Source: Novipirellula artificiosorum
GTDB taxonomy: Bacteria; Planctomycetota; Planctomycetia; Pirellulales; Pirellulaceae
Direction: 5' to 3'
Length of the DNA stretch: 64,000 nucleotides
Assembly (NCBI RefSeq): GCF_007860135.1
Contig: NZ_SJPV01000017.1
Location: 58,425 to 122,424 of the forward strand
Shown here: positions 34,336-43,270 of the stretch, piece by piece
Position numbering within the stretch: position 1 is the first letter of the stretch
Layout: the number at the start of each line of letters is the position of its first letter
Position numbers and translations under genes: made by a program
The notes under the pieces: generated by a model
Database searches by the model: none
What the model was told of the DNA's origin: nothing
Seen by the model: only the letters and a program-made list of their open reading frames with translations

Positions 34336-35910
34336 ATGAAACCCACCGCATTGCGATTCGCACTCGTATTCATCCAGCTCGCTGTCGGTTTGCTATGTAA
34401 TGCGTCGGAGCTGTTTGTGGCTGCATTCGAGGATTCGTCTTCGCTGAGTGATTGGTCCAAGTCCGGCGCTGAGTCAGACTCTTTTGCAATTTCATCCGGT
34501 GCACTTAGGATCACGCAACCGAATCCGGGTGGCACTGCCGTGTGTCGCCAAGAAATTCCAATCGACGGACCGGTCCCCGAGCTTGTGACGCTTTCGGCGA
34601 AGATCAAAGCCGAGAATGTTAGCGAAAAGCCAAACCATCACAACGGCGTCAAAGTCATGCTCGTTGTGGAAACGGATCGAGGCATCGAGTACCCGCAACT
34701 AAGCTTGCCCGACAAAAGTTTTGACTGGTCTACTGCAAAACGATCGATCCGCCTTCCGCGTGACACTCGCAAATTGACGCTCAGCTTAGGCCTGGAAAAA
34801 TGCACTGGGACTGTTTGGTTCGATAAAGTTCGGATCGATTTGGGTAGAATGCAATCAAAGGCGAAGCAGCTGGGAACTCCCTTCCGTGGGCATAACCTTC
34901 CGCGGCTTCGCGGCGTCATGCATGGGCCAGATTTTGATGAAAAGAGCTTTGAAGATCTCGCAGCGTGGGGTGCAAACCAAATTCGTTGGCAGCTGAACTG
35001 GACTCCGATGAAACCGGCGGAACAATGGGCAAAGGACCTGGATGCCTATGACGATTGGCTCGATAGCATTCTCGATGACACCGACAAAGCGGTCGATGCA
35101 TGCGAGAAATATCGCATCGCTATGCTGTTGGATCTTCACTGCCCGCCGGGTGGCCGCGGCGAAGGAGGGGTTTGCCGAATGTTTCAGGAAAAGCAGTATC
35201 AAGATAAGTTTCTTGACATTTGGCGTAAATTGGCAACGCGTTACAAAGGTCGCGACATCATCTATGCGTACGACTTGATCAATGAACCGGTCGAGCCTGG
35301 CTTGCTACCCGACGGGCTGCTCGATTGGAGAGAGCTGGCGACGGAGGCGACCAAGGCGATTCGCCAGATTGATCCAGGGAAACCGGTCGTCTTCGAACCA
35401 GGACCTTGGGGAAGCTGTAATGGCTTTGATGAGATGGTGCCGTTGGATGTCAATCGTGTTATCTACAGTTTCCACATGTACCAGCCTCACTCATTCACGC
35501 ATCAGTTCCAACAGAAAGATCGATATCCAAACGGCCTTGTCTATCCAGGCAAAGTCGATGGTGTTTACTGGGACAGGGCGAAGTTGCTCGAGTCGATGAA
35601 GCCCGCACTAGATTTTGAGCGTGACTTCAATGTTCCTATCTACGTAGGCGAATTCAGTGCGATCCGTTGGGCCCCAGATGAGTCGGCATACCGTTACCTC
35701 ATAGATCTGATTGAGCTATTCGAACAGCAAAGATGGGATTGGTCCTATCATGCATTCCGCGAGTTTCACGGATGGAGCGTCGAGCATTCAACGAACGAAC
35801 GCGAGAAAACGCCAACAGTAACACCTACCAAGCGAGAACAGCTTCTGCGAAAATGGTTCGCGTTGTCGGAGCAATTCAAACGCGCGTCCGGGTCTGGGAG
35901 ACAGGAGTGA
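34336..35910 (+). CDS. Secreted GH5-family glycosidase with N-terminal carbohydrate-binding-like domain
   Basis: 524 residues. Signal peptide MKPTALRFALVFIQLAVGLL, cut near CNASE. Residues ~25-175 form a beta-sandwich module (FEDSSSLSDWSKSGAES ... LEKCTGTVWFDKVRID) like carbohydrate-binding modules. The rest is a GH5 (beta/alpha)8 barrel with IRWQLNW, LDLHCPPGG, the acid/base in YDLINEP (Glu317) and the nucleophile in IYVGEFSA (Glu439). This is the pattern of endoglucanase/mannanase-type retaining enzymes. The stop codon overlaps a GTG start of the nucleoside hydrolase gene. Exact polysaccharide unknown; cellulose-, mannan- or glucan-type beta-linkages are plausible. Confidence 0.88.
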   Translation: MKPTALRFALVFIQLAVGLLCNASELFVAAFEDSSSLSDWSKSGAESDSFAISSGALRITQPNPGGTAVCRQEIPIDGPVPELVTLSAKIKAENVSEKPNHHNGVKVMLVVETDRGIEYPQLSLPDKSFDWSTAKRSIRLPRDTRKLTLSLGLEKCTGTVWFDKVRIDLGRMQSKAKQLGTPFRGHNLPRLRGVMHGPDFDEKSFEDLAAWGANQIRWQLNWTPMKPAEQWAKDLDAYDDWLDSILDDTDKAVDACEKYRIAMLLDLHCPPGGRGEGGVCRMFQEKQYQDKFLDIWRKLATRYKGRDIIYAYDLINEPVEPGLLPDGLLDWRELATEATKAIRQIDPGKPVVFEPGPWGSCNGFDEMVPLDVNRVIYSFHMYQPHSFTHQFQQKDRYPNGLVYPGKVDGVYWDRAKLLESMKPALDFERDFNVPIYVGEFSAIRWAPDESAYRYLIDLIELFEQQRWDWSYHAFREFHGWSVEHSTNEREKTPTVTPTKREQLLRKWFALSEQFKRASGSGRQE

Positions 35911-36944
35911 ACACTTACTTGAAGGCAAGAGCTGTGACGAAGTCTCTATTGCATCTAGCTGGCCCGGGCATCGTGACGCTCGCGGTGATGACGATCAACT
36001 TACAATCGTCGTTCGGCCAGAAGTCTGACTCGGCCGAAACTGGCTCCAACCCCTCGGAGACACGGGGGGTTCCGCAAGTTCCCGCTGCTGGTGAACGATT
36101 GCCGCTACTGATCGACAGCGACGTCGCGAATGAAATCGATGACCTTTACGCCATCACGCTCGCACTCGCCGCGAACGATCGATTTGAATTGAAGGGAATG
36201 GTGGCCACCCATTTCGCCCAGTGGGCCGGGCCCGACAGTACGGATCAATCGTACGAGCTGTTGCAGCAACTATTGGAAGTATCGGGTAACCAAGATCAAT
36301 TTCCAGTGGCGCGTGGCGGCGATCCAATGCAGTACACGGGCGTTCCCACCTCCAGCCAAGGTGCGGATTTGATCATCAAACTCGCTCGGCAAGCATCGCC
36401 GCAAGAACCGCTGTGGGTCGTGGTGCTGGGTGCGGCCACCAATACCGCCAGTGCGATCCTTCAGGCACCGAGTATCAAACCCAACATTCGCGTTATCTTT
36501 CATGCTCGGTGCGCCCAATACTGGCCCCAACGCACGGTTCAATTCAACGTGGTTGGCGATGTCATTGCCGTCCAAACCCTGCTAAGTAGCCGTGTGCCAT
36601 TGGTTTGGTTCGACACCGGAACCGAATTGACGATTCCCTACGACGAAACCAAATCGAGACTTGCCCCGATGGGAGCCACCGGAAAATTCCTGCATGAATT
36701 TCGAGATCAAAAGCCAGAGTTTGCCAAAGCGACAAAAGGTTTTTTTGATATGGGCGATATCGCTTGGTTGATGGACCCATCGCTGTGCAAAATGGAGACC
36801 GTTCCAGCGCCGTTGTTGCGACGCAACCTTGGATTCGACAAGGATCGGACGTACGGGAACATGTTGCGAGTCAGCGAAATTGATGTCTCCCGCACCTGGC
36901 AACTCTTCTTTGAGACTCTCGATCAATCGACGAAGATTCAATAG
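35907..36944 (+). CDS. Exported nucleoside hydrolase (IUNH family)
   Basis: 345 residues beginning at a GTG (35907) that overlaps the stop of the GH5 gene; GGGAG lies six bases upstream, so translation is likely coupled. A membrane/signal segment (GPGIVTLAVMTINLQSS) precedes the catalytic domain. The metal-binding motif is LLIDSDVANEIDDLYAITLA, the family's D-x-D-x4-DD variant. Later motifs include VVVLGAATNTASAI and FFDMGDIAWLMDP. Members split ribonucleosides into base and ribose. Here it may salvage nucleosides outside the cytoplasm, or act on another N-glycoside, since divergent exported members are poorly characterised. Starting at an upstream ATG within the GH5 gene would give an unlikely out-of-frame overlap. 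Confidence 0.83.
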   Translation: MNTYLKARAVTKSLLHLAGPGIVTLAVMTINLQSSFGQKSDSAETGSNPSETRGVPQVPAAGERLPLLIDSDVANEIDDLYAITLALAANDRFELKGMVATHFAQWAGPDSTDQSYELLQQLLEVSGNQDQFPVARGGDPMQYTGVPTSSQGADLIIKLARQASPQEPLWVVVLGAATNTASAILQAPSIKPNIRVIFHARCAQYWPQRTVQFNVVGDVIAVQTLLSSRVPLVWFDTGTELTIPYDETKSRLAPMGATGKFLHEFRDQKPEFAKATKGFFDMGDIAWLMDPSLCKMETVPAPLLRRNLGFDKDRTYGNMLRVSEIDVSRTWQLFFETLDQSTKIQ

Positions 36945-37239
36945 CACTACCTCAAAGCGACAATGCCCAGGCCAGCCACGGGGTGGGGAAAGCCTGAAGC
37001 AATCATTGACCCGAAAGCGATCGAGTCAAGGCGGTTGACCCCCACCGTTCCGCAGGTGGGCCGTCCCAAAATCGGAGCCCATCATAACGGCTTGTTTCTG
37101 AGCGTTTTGTCCAAAAAATCTCTTGAAGGCGATCTCCATTCCAAAGACTGGTACTTCACCGGTTTGGATCCAATCGGCTCGCAAATCCAAAAGCTGGTTG
37201 TCGCCGAGACAGCTAGCAGTCCAGCTAGGTAGCCCATGA
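36945..37239. other. Spacer between convergent genes
   Basis: About 295 bases between the convergent nucleoside hydrolase and the large secreted protein. An 89-codon plus-strand frame is open but has no start context or recognisable motif. No clear terminator hairpin with a T-run was found; a short CTAGC / GCTAG pair near 37210 is the only structure. Confidence 0.4.
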
Positions 37240-39801
37240 CTAATTAAGCTGCAAAAACAATGCATCCCGTTCGCCCAAAGTGACGCGACCGGCGACCGGT
37301 TGACCGTTGTTGGTCTCTTTATCCTGGTTCGCGCTGCCTTGTAGGCGTCGGTAGCTTTTATCGGGGCTGATCGCGTCTAAGTCAAAGGTGTACGGATTGC
37401 GTGAGGGGTTCGCCAGCACGATGCCATGCTCAAAGATGCGGTAGATGACGTCGGGACGTGCGTGAGCCGTTATCGATTCAATCCATACCGGCTCGCTGCT
37501 TTCTACCGTGAACGAAAGATCGACTTCGGCCGAGCGAATATCACGAAAATAGAATCCGGATTCGAAGGTTTTTTCGTTCACCCAAGTCATAGCCTGGGCG
37601 AACGGGGTCACGTTGTTCCTATGTGTGTTTTCCTTAACAATTCGAACGCCACCCCAGTACGCTTGGTCGGTCGTTGTATTGTCCTTCGGCCCACAATCGG
37701 CAACGAATTTGAAGCGAACGCGTTTCCCGCCCAACGATTGAAGCGACACGGATTGCGGTAACCATTGGTGCGTGTTGGTTGTCGCTTCAAAAAGGGGCAC
37801 ATATTCACCCAATCCACTCGGCTGGACCTCGGCGGCAAAGACTTGAAACATGACACCATCGGAACGCTGCGGGCTCAATTCGCCCATGCCGATCGAAAAA
37901 TGCAATTCGCTATGGGGCGGAATGGTCGCTTCCTGTGTCCAATACGTGTATCCCTTGGCACCGCGGTAGGGCGGATGGGTAAACACAGCCGGCATCGATT
38001 GGCCGTCTAGTTCAGCCTTGCGAAGGCTCACGCCGGCACCGGTTTGCCGATCAAGCGGCTGCTCTTGCAACTCCGATCGTATCTTCATGCCTGTTTCAAT
38101 TGGCTCTTTTGCCAACAGATCCATCATGCCGCCCGATACACCGACCTGGGCAAAGCGGGCCATTTCTGACGGATAGTCGTTCATCGAAGCCGCTTTCATT
38201 TTGACTGAAACGAACAAATCGCTTCCGCTGGTTGGAACATTGCCAACGTGAAACTCGATGTCGGCCTCATTCGCCTTTGCGGCGGTGACTTGAACGCCAT
38301 CGCGGGTGGCTTTCGTTTCAACAGAGCCTTGGATGCGTTGGGCCAGACTCTGACCCGTCCCCGAGCCTGAGAGTAAGTCTTCATGTCTGGTCGCGACGCG
38401 AACGGCGGGCGCCAGCGGGCGACCTAGCCAGGCCAATTTGTTCTCGTTGCCGCAGCAAAGCTCATCCCAAATGCCCATTTTCCCATCGGGATCTTTTTTC
38501 GGCGCGTAGGAATAACAGATGGCGGCATCGAAAAACTGAGCCGCTGCGAACGCCAGTCGATGCCTTGAGAACGGCACCTGAGGATGTTCGGTCACACCAG
38601 GTTGCCCCGGAACGCTCTGGACCCATTTGTGGTTGATGTAGTTGAAGACGGGGGGGCGAGCGTTGTCACGCCAGAAAAAGTGGCGATTCAGACCGCCGGA
38701 CCAATCATCGAATTCCCAGTCTCGAAGATCTGGCCAGCCTTCGCTTTCAATCCCGTTGAAGATCTGCCAAGCTCGTTGGCTCGCCGAACCACTGGGACCA
38801 AGCGCGCCGTCAGCCTGCAGAATCACATTGTCTCCAAGTCGTTCTCGCAGCTGACGTGCAAACTCTACCACACCAATTCCATATTGATTGATGCCGTCGA
38901 TGATGGCGTCGTCGGCTACTGTGTCGCCATCGGTATCACCGTGCGTGCGGTTAAACAACACGTCAAACTCCAGTCCGTCGAATGCGGCCAACTTACCGCC
39001 TGGCCCGAACCACCGAGCCAAATCATCCACAATGCGATCTGCACACGTCTTCCCCTCGGCATCTCGGGGGCAATGCGTTGCATAGTTGTAGTACCACATC
39101 AAATGATTGTTCTTGCCCCAGGGTCCTTCGCTGGTATGAGCAGCAGCGCGAGCCGACTTGGCCGAAAACGCCAAGGGCTTGGTCCCGTAACACGCCCGGC
39201 GCACTCGAATCGCATTTGCTTTTGTGTCGATGTCGATTAGTTGAACCTGTTCACACTGGTTCCAATCATGTTTTCCATCCGCGGTGATACCAAACAGTGC
39301 GATATCGTCATTGCTGTTCTGGTACCGACCCGTATTGATTTTGAACCGTGAGGCATCAGCGACATGAATCACCGACTCGCCCGATTCCGCTGGCACATCG
39401 CCGAGAACCAAAGTCGCTTCGTCATAAACCCAATGGCCGGGAAAAAAATTCTCGGTTTCATACAACGGATCGCGGGCGTTGCCGTTGAAATGCAACAGAA
39501 CCGCTTGGCCGGGGTGTTCGCGTTTGAAGCGGGTAAAGAACTCCGGGTTACGAGCTTCGCGGCCAAGGCATTCTTCGTCTAAACACTTACCGATGATTCC
39601 CTGCAGTCGGTTGAACACCCCTTCCCATGATTCGTAGGACGGGTAGAGGTGTGTGCTGTGAGCACCTTCGCTGCCGCGAAAAAAGAACGCCCGTGGGTAC
39701 TGGTCGCTGACGATGTCCAGCGATTCCGGATCACGCGCAAACGCGGGTGTGATTGAGGAAACGAAAAGCAGTAGAAGTACCAGGTCGCGTAAGGTGTGCA
39801 T
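37240..39801 (-). CDS. Large secreted protein, putative glycoside-hydrolase-like
   Basis: 853 residues from the ATG at 39801 (MHTLRDLVLLLLFVSSITPA, cleavage near FARDPE). The middle part (~residues 70-480) has features of a TIM-barrel-type enzyme: QAVLLHFNGNARDP, FDGLEFDVLFNRTHGDTDGD, VILQADGALGPSG and a likely acidic site in GIESEGWPDLRDWEFDD. A calcium-like loop (DTDGDTVADD) is inserted. The C-terminal ~350 residues look like beta-sandwich domains (VSVKMKAASMNDYPSE, ELHFSIGMGEL, YRIFEHGIVLANPSRNPYT). I could not assign a family. Convergent with the GH5/nucleoside hydrolase pair and probably part of the same secreted polysaccharide-degrading neighbourhood. The ten residues before this start have no signal character. 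Confidence 0.75.
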   Translation of the reverse strand: MHTLRDLVLLLLFVSSITPAFARDPESLDIVSDQYPRAFFFRGSEGAHSTHLYPSYESWEGVFNRLQGIIGKCLDEECLGREARNPEFFTRFKREHPGQAVLLHFNGNARDPLYETENFFPGHWVYDEATLVLGDVPAESGESVIHVADASRFKINTGRYQNSNDDIALFGITADGKHDWNQCEQVQLIDIDTKANAIRVRRACYGTKPLAFSAKSARAAAHTSEGPWGKNNHLMWYYNYATHCPRDAEGKTCADRIVDDLARWFGPGGKLAAFDGLEFDVLFNRTHGDTDGDTVADDAIIDGINQYGIGVVEFARQLRERLGDNVILQADGALGPSGSASQRAWQIFNGIESEGWPDLRDWEFDDWSGGLNRHFFWRDNARPPVFNYINHKWVQSVPGQPGVTEHPQVPFSRHRLAFAAAQFFDAAICYSYAPKKDPDGKMGIWDELCCGNENKLAWLGRPLAPAVRVATRHEDLLSGSGTGQSLAQRIQGSVETKATRDGVQVTAAKANEADIEFHVGNVPTSGSDLFVSVKMKAASMNDYPSEMARFAQVGVSGGMMDLLAKEPIETGMKIRSELQEQPLDRQTGAGVSLRKAELDGQSMPAVFTHPPYRGAKGYTYWTQEATIPPHSELHFSIGMGELSPQRSDGVMFQVFAAEVQPSGLGEYVPLFEATTNTHQWLPQSVSLQSLGGKRVRFKFVADCGPKDNTTTDQAYWGGVRIVKENTHRNNVTPFAQAMTWVNEKTFESGFYFRDIRSAEVDLSFTVESSEPVWIESITAHARPDVIYRIFEHGIVLANPSRNPYTFDLDAISPDKSYRRLQGSANQDKETNNGQPVAGRVTLGERDALFLQLN

Positions 39802-40096
39802 GGGAAGTCTTGTGGTGGGAACCAAACAAAGATAATTAGTCGCGATACGTTTTGATGAAGTCATGAATGTTTCGGCCAGTGCATTGTCCCAGCTAAGAAT
39901 TGGGATGCAAGTCGTAGGGCAAGTCGTTCAGTTAATAAGTCGTGGTATTACGAGGAGTTACGTTGCTGTCACCTCCCCGCTTCGGAGGTCGTCCGGTATT
40001 TAAGTTGTGACTAACACAGTGTCGAGGTATCCAACCACCCCTGCCCGCGCAGCGGGAGGGGTAAATCTTGTAAGTCTTTTTCAATCAATAACTTAA
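39802..40096. other. Intergenic region with repeat debris
   Basis: Nearly 300 bases with no gene. It holds a segment around 39885 (AGTGCATTGTCCCAGCTAAG) resembling the reconstructed insertion site of the 297-bp element at 31150, a short GC-rich hairpin (CTGCCCGCGCAGCGGGAG, near 40041-40058) and the 43-bp segment shared with 9810-9852 that ends where the ISL3 remnant starts. Confidence 0.45.
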
Positions 40097-40587
40097 GCTT
40101 CCTTAGAAGAATCTGTGGGTGAATTTTGGCTCAGGCAGCGCGCCAAGGTTGTGATAGAGCGCTGCTTCGTAAGCTTCTTGGGTGCGAAAACCGTAGGATT
40201 TTCTGGTAATCCGTTTTAGCTTGTTGTTAAAGCCTTCTACAACGCCGGATGACAACGTTCCTCCGGCTCGAAACCAGTTCAGCAGCAATTCGCGTTTCTT
40301 GCGGAGCGGCGTTGCTAAATCCTTCATCGGATCGATTTTGCTTCTCATCGCGCGAGTACACCAAGCATCAAGAAACTTACCTGCCGATGCATGACGTGAA
40401 AACGGTCCAGGATATGAATCGCGTGAGGCACCTTCTTGGCAATCACCTTCACATCACAGGTTGCACAGTTCACTCGACGCATCGTTAATTCAATGCTCAG
40501 AGTCGAATCATTTTCAGCGAATTGAACATGATCGACGACAAAAGGCTTGTAGTTCGTTACGCGATTGAAGATAGTCTTTAGTTGCAT
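40097..40587 (-). pseudogene. ISL3-family transposase with in-frame internal deletion
   Basis: The N-terminus at 40587 (MQLKTIFNRVTNYKPFVVDH) is the characteristic start of ISL3 transposases and leads to the zinc-finger segment MRRVNCATCD. The frame then continues directly into VKVIAKKVPHAIHILDRFHV from the catalytic region, so roughly 150-200 residues have been removed without losing frame. A frameshift follows, then the C-terminus (FRAGGTLSSGVVEGFNNKLK, RKSYGFRTQEAYEAALYH). The left end of the element (GCTTCC, 40097) abuts the 43-bp repeat. The right end was not found. Confidence 0.8.
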
Positions 40588-40921
40588 CGAGTTGGCACTT
40601 GGTTACTGGAAGGTTTAGTCACCAATACCAATAATCACTTTGCCAGCCCGATGCATTTCCTTTCTTGAAAAATGGTTCGATTGAGCCCCTTCCGCCTCGC
40701 CGTCGCTTCGGCCCGCACCCTGCAATGGGTCGAAGCAATGGGTCGAAGCGACGGCGTGACGGTAGGGGCGGCCCCATTCTGAGGAGCCCCGAGCGAGTGT
40801 TTGAGCATCTGCAAAGGCACTCCAAATCACCGATCCCGAGTGCCAAATTCGCGGCAAGTTTCAAATAGAGGTGTGACAGACCGCGGTGGTCTTGTTGACG
40901 GTTGTCCCCGGGGTTGTTGTC
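40588..40921. other. Non-coding stretch between IS remnant and transporter relic
   Basis: No gene was recognised in these 334 bases. A short direct repeat (GGGTCGAAGC, twice in succession near 40725-40750) is the only feature noted. Several short frames are open, but none has family-like sequence. Confidence 0.4.
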
Positions 40922-41358
40922 GATGATTCCCATCGTATTTTCCCGCTCTGACACGATGCGGACCGCTTGGCTGGATCGGACACCCGATTGATATTGGATC
41001 GATCATGACCGCCAGTGTGGCGATGGGGGTCGCCATTGACGATACGCTACACTTCCTCACGTTCCTTCATCGCAGGCTTGATGCTGGGCTCAGCCGAGGC
41101 GAGTCGGTTTTACGGGCTCATGGGCATTGTGGTCGTGCAATGGCCCAGACAACGTTGGTTTGTGGTGCAGGTTTGGCGCTCTTCGCGTTTTGCGCTTTTG
41201 TTCCGATGGCGAGGTTCGCTTGGATGATGGTCGTGCTGCTTGCTGCGGCACTTGTAGGCGACTTGGTTCGGTTGCCTGCGATCTTGCTAGGGCCGCTCGG
41301 CAAGTATTTTGATCCGAGAGATCCGTCCCATACCTATTCGAACAACCACTTCTCGTAA
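40922..41358 (+). pseudogene. C-terminal fragment of an MMPL/RND-type exporter
   Basis: The frame after a TGA near 40920 carries CGPLGWIGHPIDIGSIMTA, SVAMGVAIDDTLHFLTFLHR, RAMAQTTLVCGAGLALFAFC and FAWMMVVLLAAALVGDLVRL, ending at 41358. These are the last membrane helices of an MMPL-family RND exporter, including the conserved DDT..FL segment. About 80 percent of the usual protein (700-900 residues) is missing. An apparent ATG at 41005 would give 117 residues but is internal to the family alignment. Such exporters often accompany type III polyketide synthase operons, so the functional one may have been lost here. Confidence 0.75.
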
Positions 41359-41394
41359 CAACCGGTACGACAAACAACCGGCACGACAAAAAGC

Positions 41395-42516
41395 ATGAGT
41401 TTCTATTATAACGGCTTCGGCACTCAGACGCCGAAAGTGTCGATCAGCCAAACAGACTCTGCGACGCTCGCAGCTGAATTCTGCAGTCCGACGGAAGCCC
41501 AATCGCGTCTGTTGCCGATTTTGTACCGCCGCACAACGGTCCAGCGGCGGCACAGTGTGCTCCTCGAGCCCAGCGGAAGTCATAACGGGGGGGCTGCGGA
41601 TCCGATCAATCAAACCTTTTACACCCTTGCCCATGATCGTCACGATCGCGGGCCTACAACGGCCACTCGGATGCAGGCCTACGAGCGTTACGTATCAGAG
41701 TTGGGTGTGTCGGCGTCACGAAAAGCGATCGTGGCGAGCGGCATGGAACTCGATTCGATCACTCATCTCATTACGGTTTCCTGCACAGGTTTTTCGGCTC
41801 CAGGCCTTGACATTGCATTGGTTCGAGAGCTAGGCCTCTCGCCCGATATCGCTCGCACCCATATTGGCTTCATGGGATGTCACGGTGCGATGAATGCGAT
41901 TCGTGTTGCAAACGCCTTTGTCGAAGCCGATCCGAACCATCGCGTGCTCTCGTGCGCAGTCGAACTTTGTAGTTTGCATCATCAGTACGGCTGGCATCCA
42001 GAACGGATTGTCTCGAACGCACTGTTCGCCGACGGTGCTGCTGCATTTGTTGCGTCAAAAAACCGGCAACCTGACTCGACGCCACAACTCGAACATGTCG
42101 CGTCGGGTTCGTTCGTGGTCCCTGGAACGGAGTCGATGATGAGTTGGCGAATTTCGGATCACGGCTACGAGATGACGTTGTCACCGAGAGTCCCCGAGAT
42201 CATTCGAGAATCATTACCTGATTGGCTTTCACCGTGGCTTGAAAAACAGGGCTACGGCTTGAGTGATATTGGTGGCTGGGCAGTGCATCCGGGCGGGCCT
42301 CGAATACTCGATGCGACCGCAGCTGCATTGCAGCTCAAACAGGAGGACCTGAGTGCATCGCGTGATGTTCTGAAACAATACGGCAATATGTCCTCGCCGA
42401 CCGTTTTGTTTGTGCTCAAGCAATTGCAGCGGAAACAGATTGCTGGCCCGTATGTGATGTTAGGATACGGTCCGGGGTTGACGATTGAAGCCGCATTGTT
42501 GCGATCTAGCGATTAG
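41395..42516 (+). CDS. Type III polyketide synthase
   Basis: 373 residues with the complete Cys-His-Asn triad: Cys162 in GFMGCHGAMNA, His298 in WAVHPGGPRIL and Asn331 in YGNMSSPTV. Gatekeeper and CoA-tunnel segments such as VSCTGFSAPGLD and the C-terminal GYGPGLTIEA are present. The family condenses an acyl-CoA starter with malonyl-CoA extenders; bacterial members often make alkylresorcinols or alkylpyrones. It leads an operon with a methyltransferase (37 bp apart) and an FAD protein, the srsABC pattern for methylated phenolic lipids and quinones. Chain length and cyclisation type cannot be read from sequence by eye. Confidence 0.93.
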   Translation: MSFYYNGFGTQTPKVSISQTDSATLAAEFCSPTEAQSRLLPILYRRTTVQRRHSVLLEPSGSHNGGAADPINQTFYTLAHDRHDRGPTTATRMQAYERYVSELGVSASRKAIVASGMELDSITHLITVSCTGFSAPGLDIALVRELGLSPDIARTHIGFMGCHGAMNAIRVANAFVEADPNHRVLSCAVELCSLHHQYGWHPERIVSNALFADGAAAFVASKNRQPDSTPQLEHVASGSFVVPGTESMMSWRISDHGYEMTLSPRVPEIIRESLPDWLSPWLEKQGYGLSDIGGWAVHPGGPRILDATAAALQLKQEDLSASRDVLKQYGNMSSPTVLFVLKQLQRKQIAGPYVMLGYGPGLTIEAALLRSSD

Positions 42517-42553
42517 CTTAGACCAACCAACGCAGACCAAGAATTAACTGATA

Positions 42554-43270
42554 ATGATGTCAAGCACTTTCCCCAGGAATCGCCAGCCTGAATTGATGGA
42601 TCAAGATGACCTGCCCCAGGCGAGTCATCAGCATGCACTCAATGGGCTTGCGCGTTTGAATGGCTTATCTGGAATTGCTGGCGTGATCTATCGGCGAATT
42701 CGGCAGTTGGCCATCGAAAACAAACAAACGACACTTCGTGTTTTGGATATTGCGTCAGGCTCCGCGGATTTGCCAATCGCATGGGCCTTGCGGGCAAAGA
42801 AGGATGGACTTCGGCTCGATCTATCGACACTCGAAATCAGCAGCGTCGCGATCGAGGAGCAGTTGAAGCGAGCGAAAAGGGCTGGCGTGACGATCTCGCC
42901 GATCCAACAAGATTGTCTAAGCGAAGCGTTGCCGACCGATTTTGAGGTGATCACGAATTCGCTATTTCTGCATCATTTAGACGATCCTAACGCAATTCAA
43001 TTGGTTCGGGCGATGCATGCAGCGGCCAAAGAACGGGTGATGATCTGCGATCTTGAGCGTACGCGACTGAATCTCGCACTGGTCAGCGTTGGCGCCAGGC
43101 TTGTGACTCGATCGAAAGTCGTTCACACCGATTCGGCATTGAGTGTTCAGGGCGCCTACACGATCAACGAGTTCCATGCGATTGTGGAACAGGCCGTCGG
43201 CTTTCGCATCAAGGTTGCGAGAGTTTTTCCTTGTCGATTCCTTGCGATGTTGCCTGCTGCACAGGAGTGA
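42554..43270 (+). CDS. SAM-dependent methyltransferase of the polyketide operon
   Basis: 238 residues, class I Rossmann methyltransferase. Motif I is LRVLDIASGSADLPI, followed by LSTLEISSVAIEEQ (acidic residue for SAM ribose), CLSEALPTDFEVITNSLFLH (motif IV) and a helical C-terminus ending in PCRFLAMLPA. It abuts the downstream flavoprotein gene (stop 43270, next start 43271). In comparable operons this enzyme methylates the phenolic product of the polyketide synthase on carbon or oxygen. The N-terminal 30 residues (LMDQDDLPQASHQHALNGLA) match the lead-in of that methyltransferase group. Confidence 0.87.
   Translation: MMSSTFPRNRQPELMDQDDLPQASHQHALNGLARLNGLSGIAGVIYRRIRQLAIENKQTTLRVLDIASGSADLPIAWALRAKKDGLRLDLSTLEISSVAIEEQLKRAKRAGVTISPIQQDCLSEALPTDFEVITNSLFLHHLDDPNAIQLVRAMHAAAKERVMICDLERTRLNLALVSVGARLVTRSKVVHTDSALSVQGAYTINEFHAIVEQAVGFRIKVARVFPCRFLAMLPAAQE

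Noticed and set aside
40619..40954. An Arg/Gly-rich minus-strand frame after the ISL3 remnant.
   Set aside because: Composition reflects a local direct repeat and GC bias; no motif and no partner gene.
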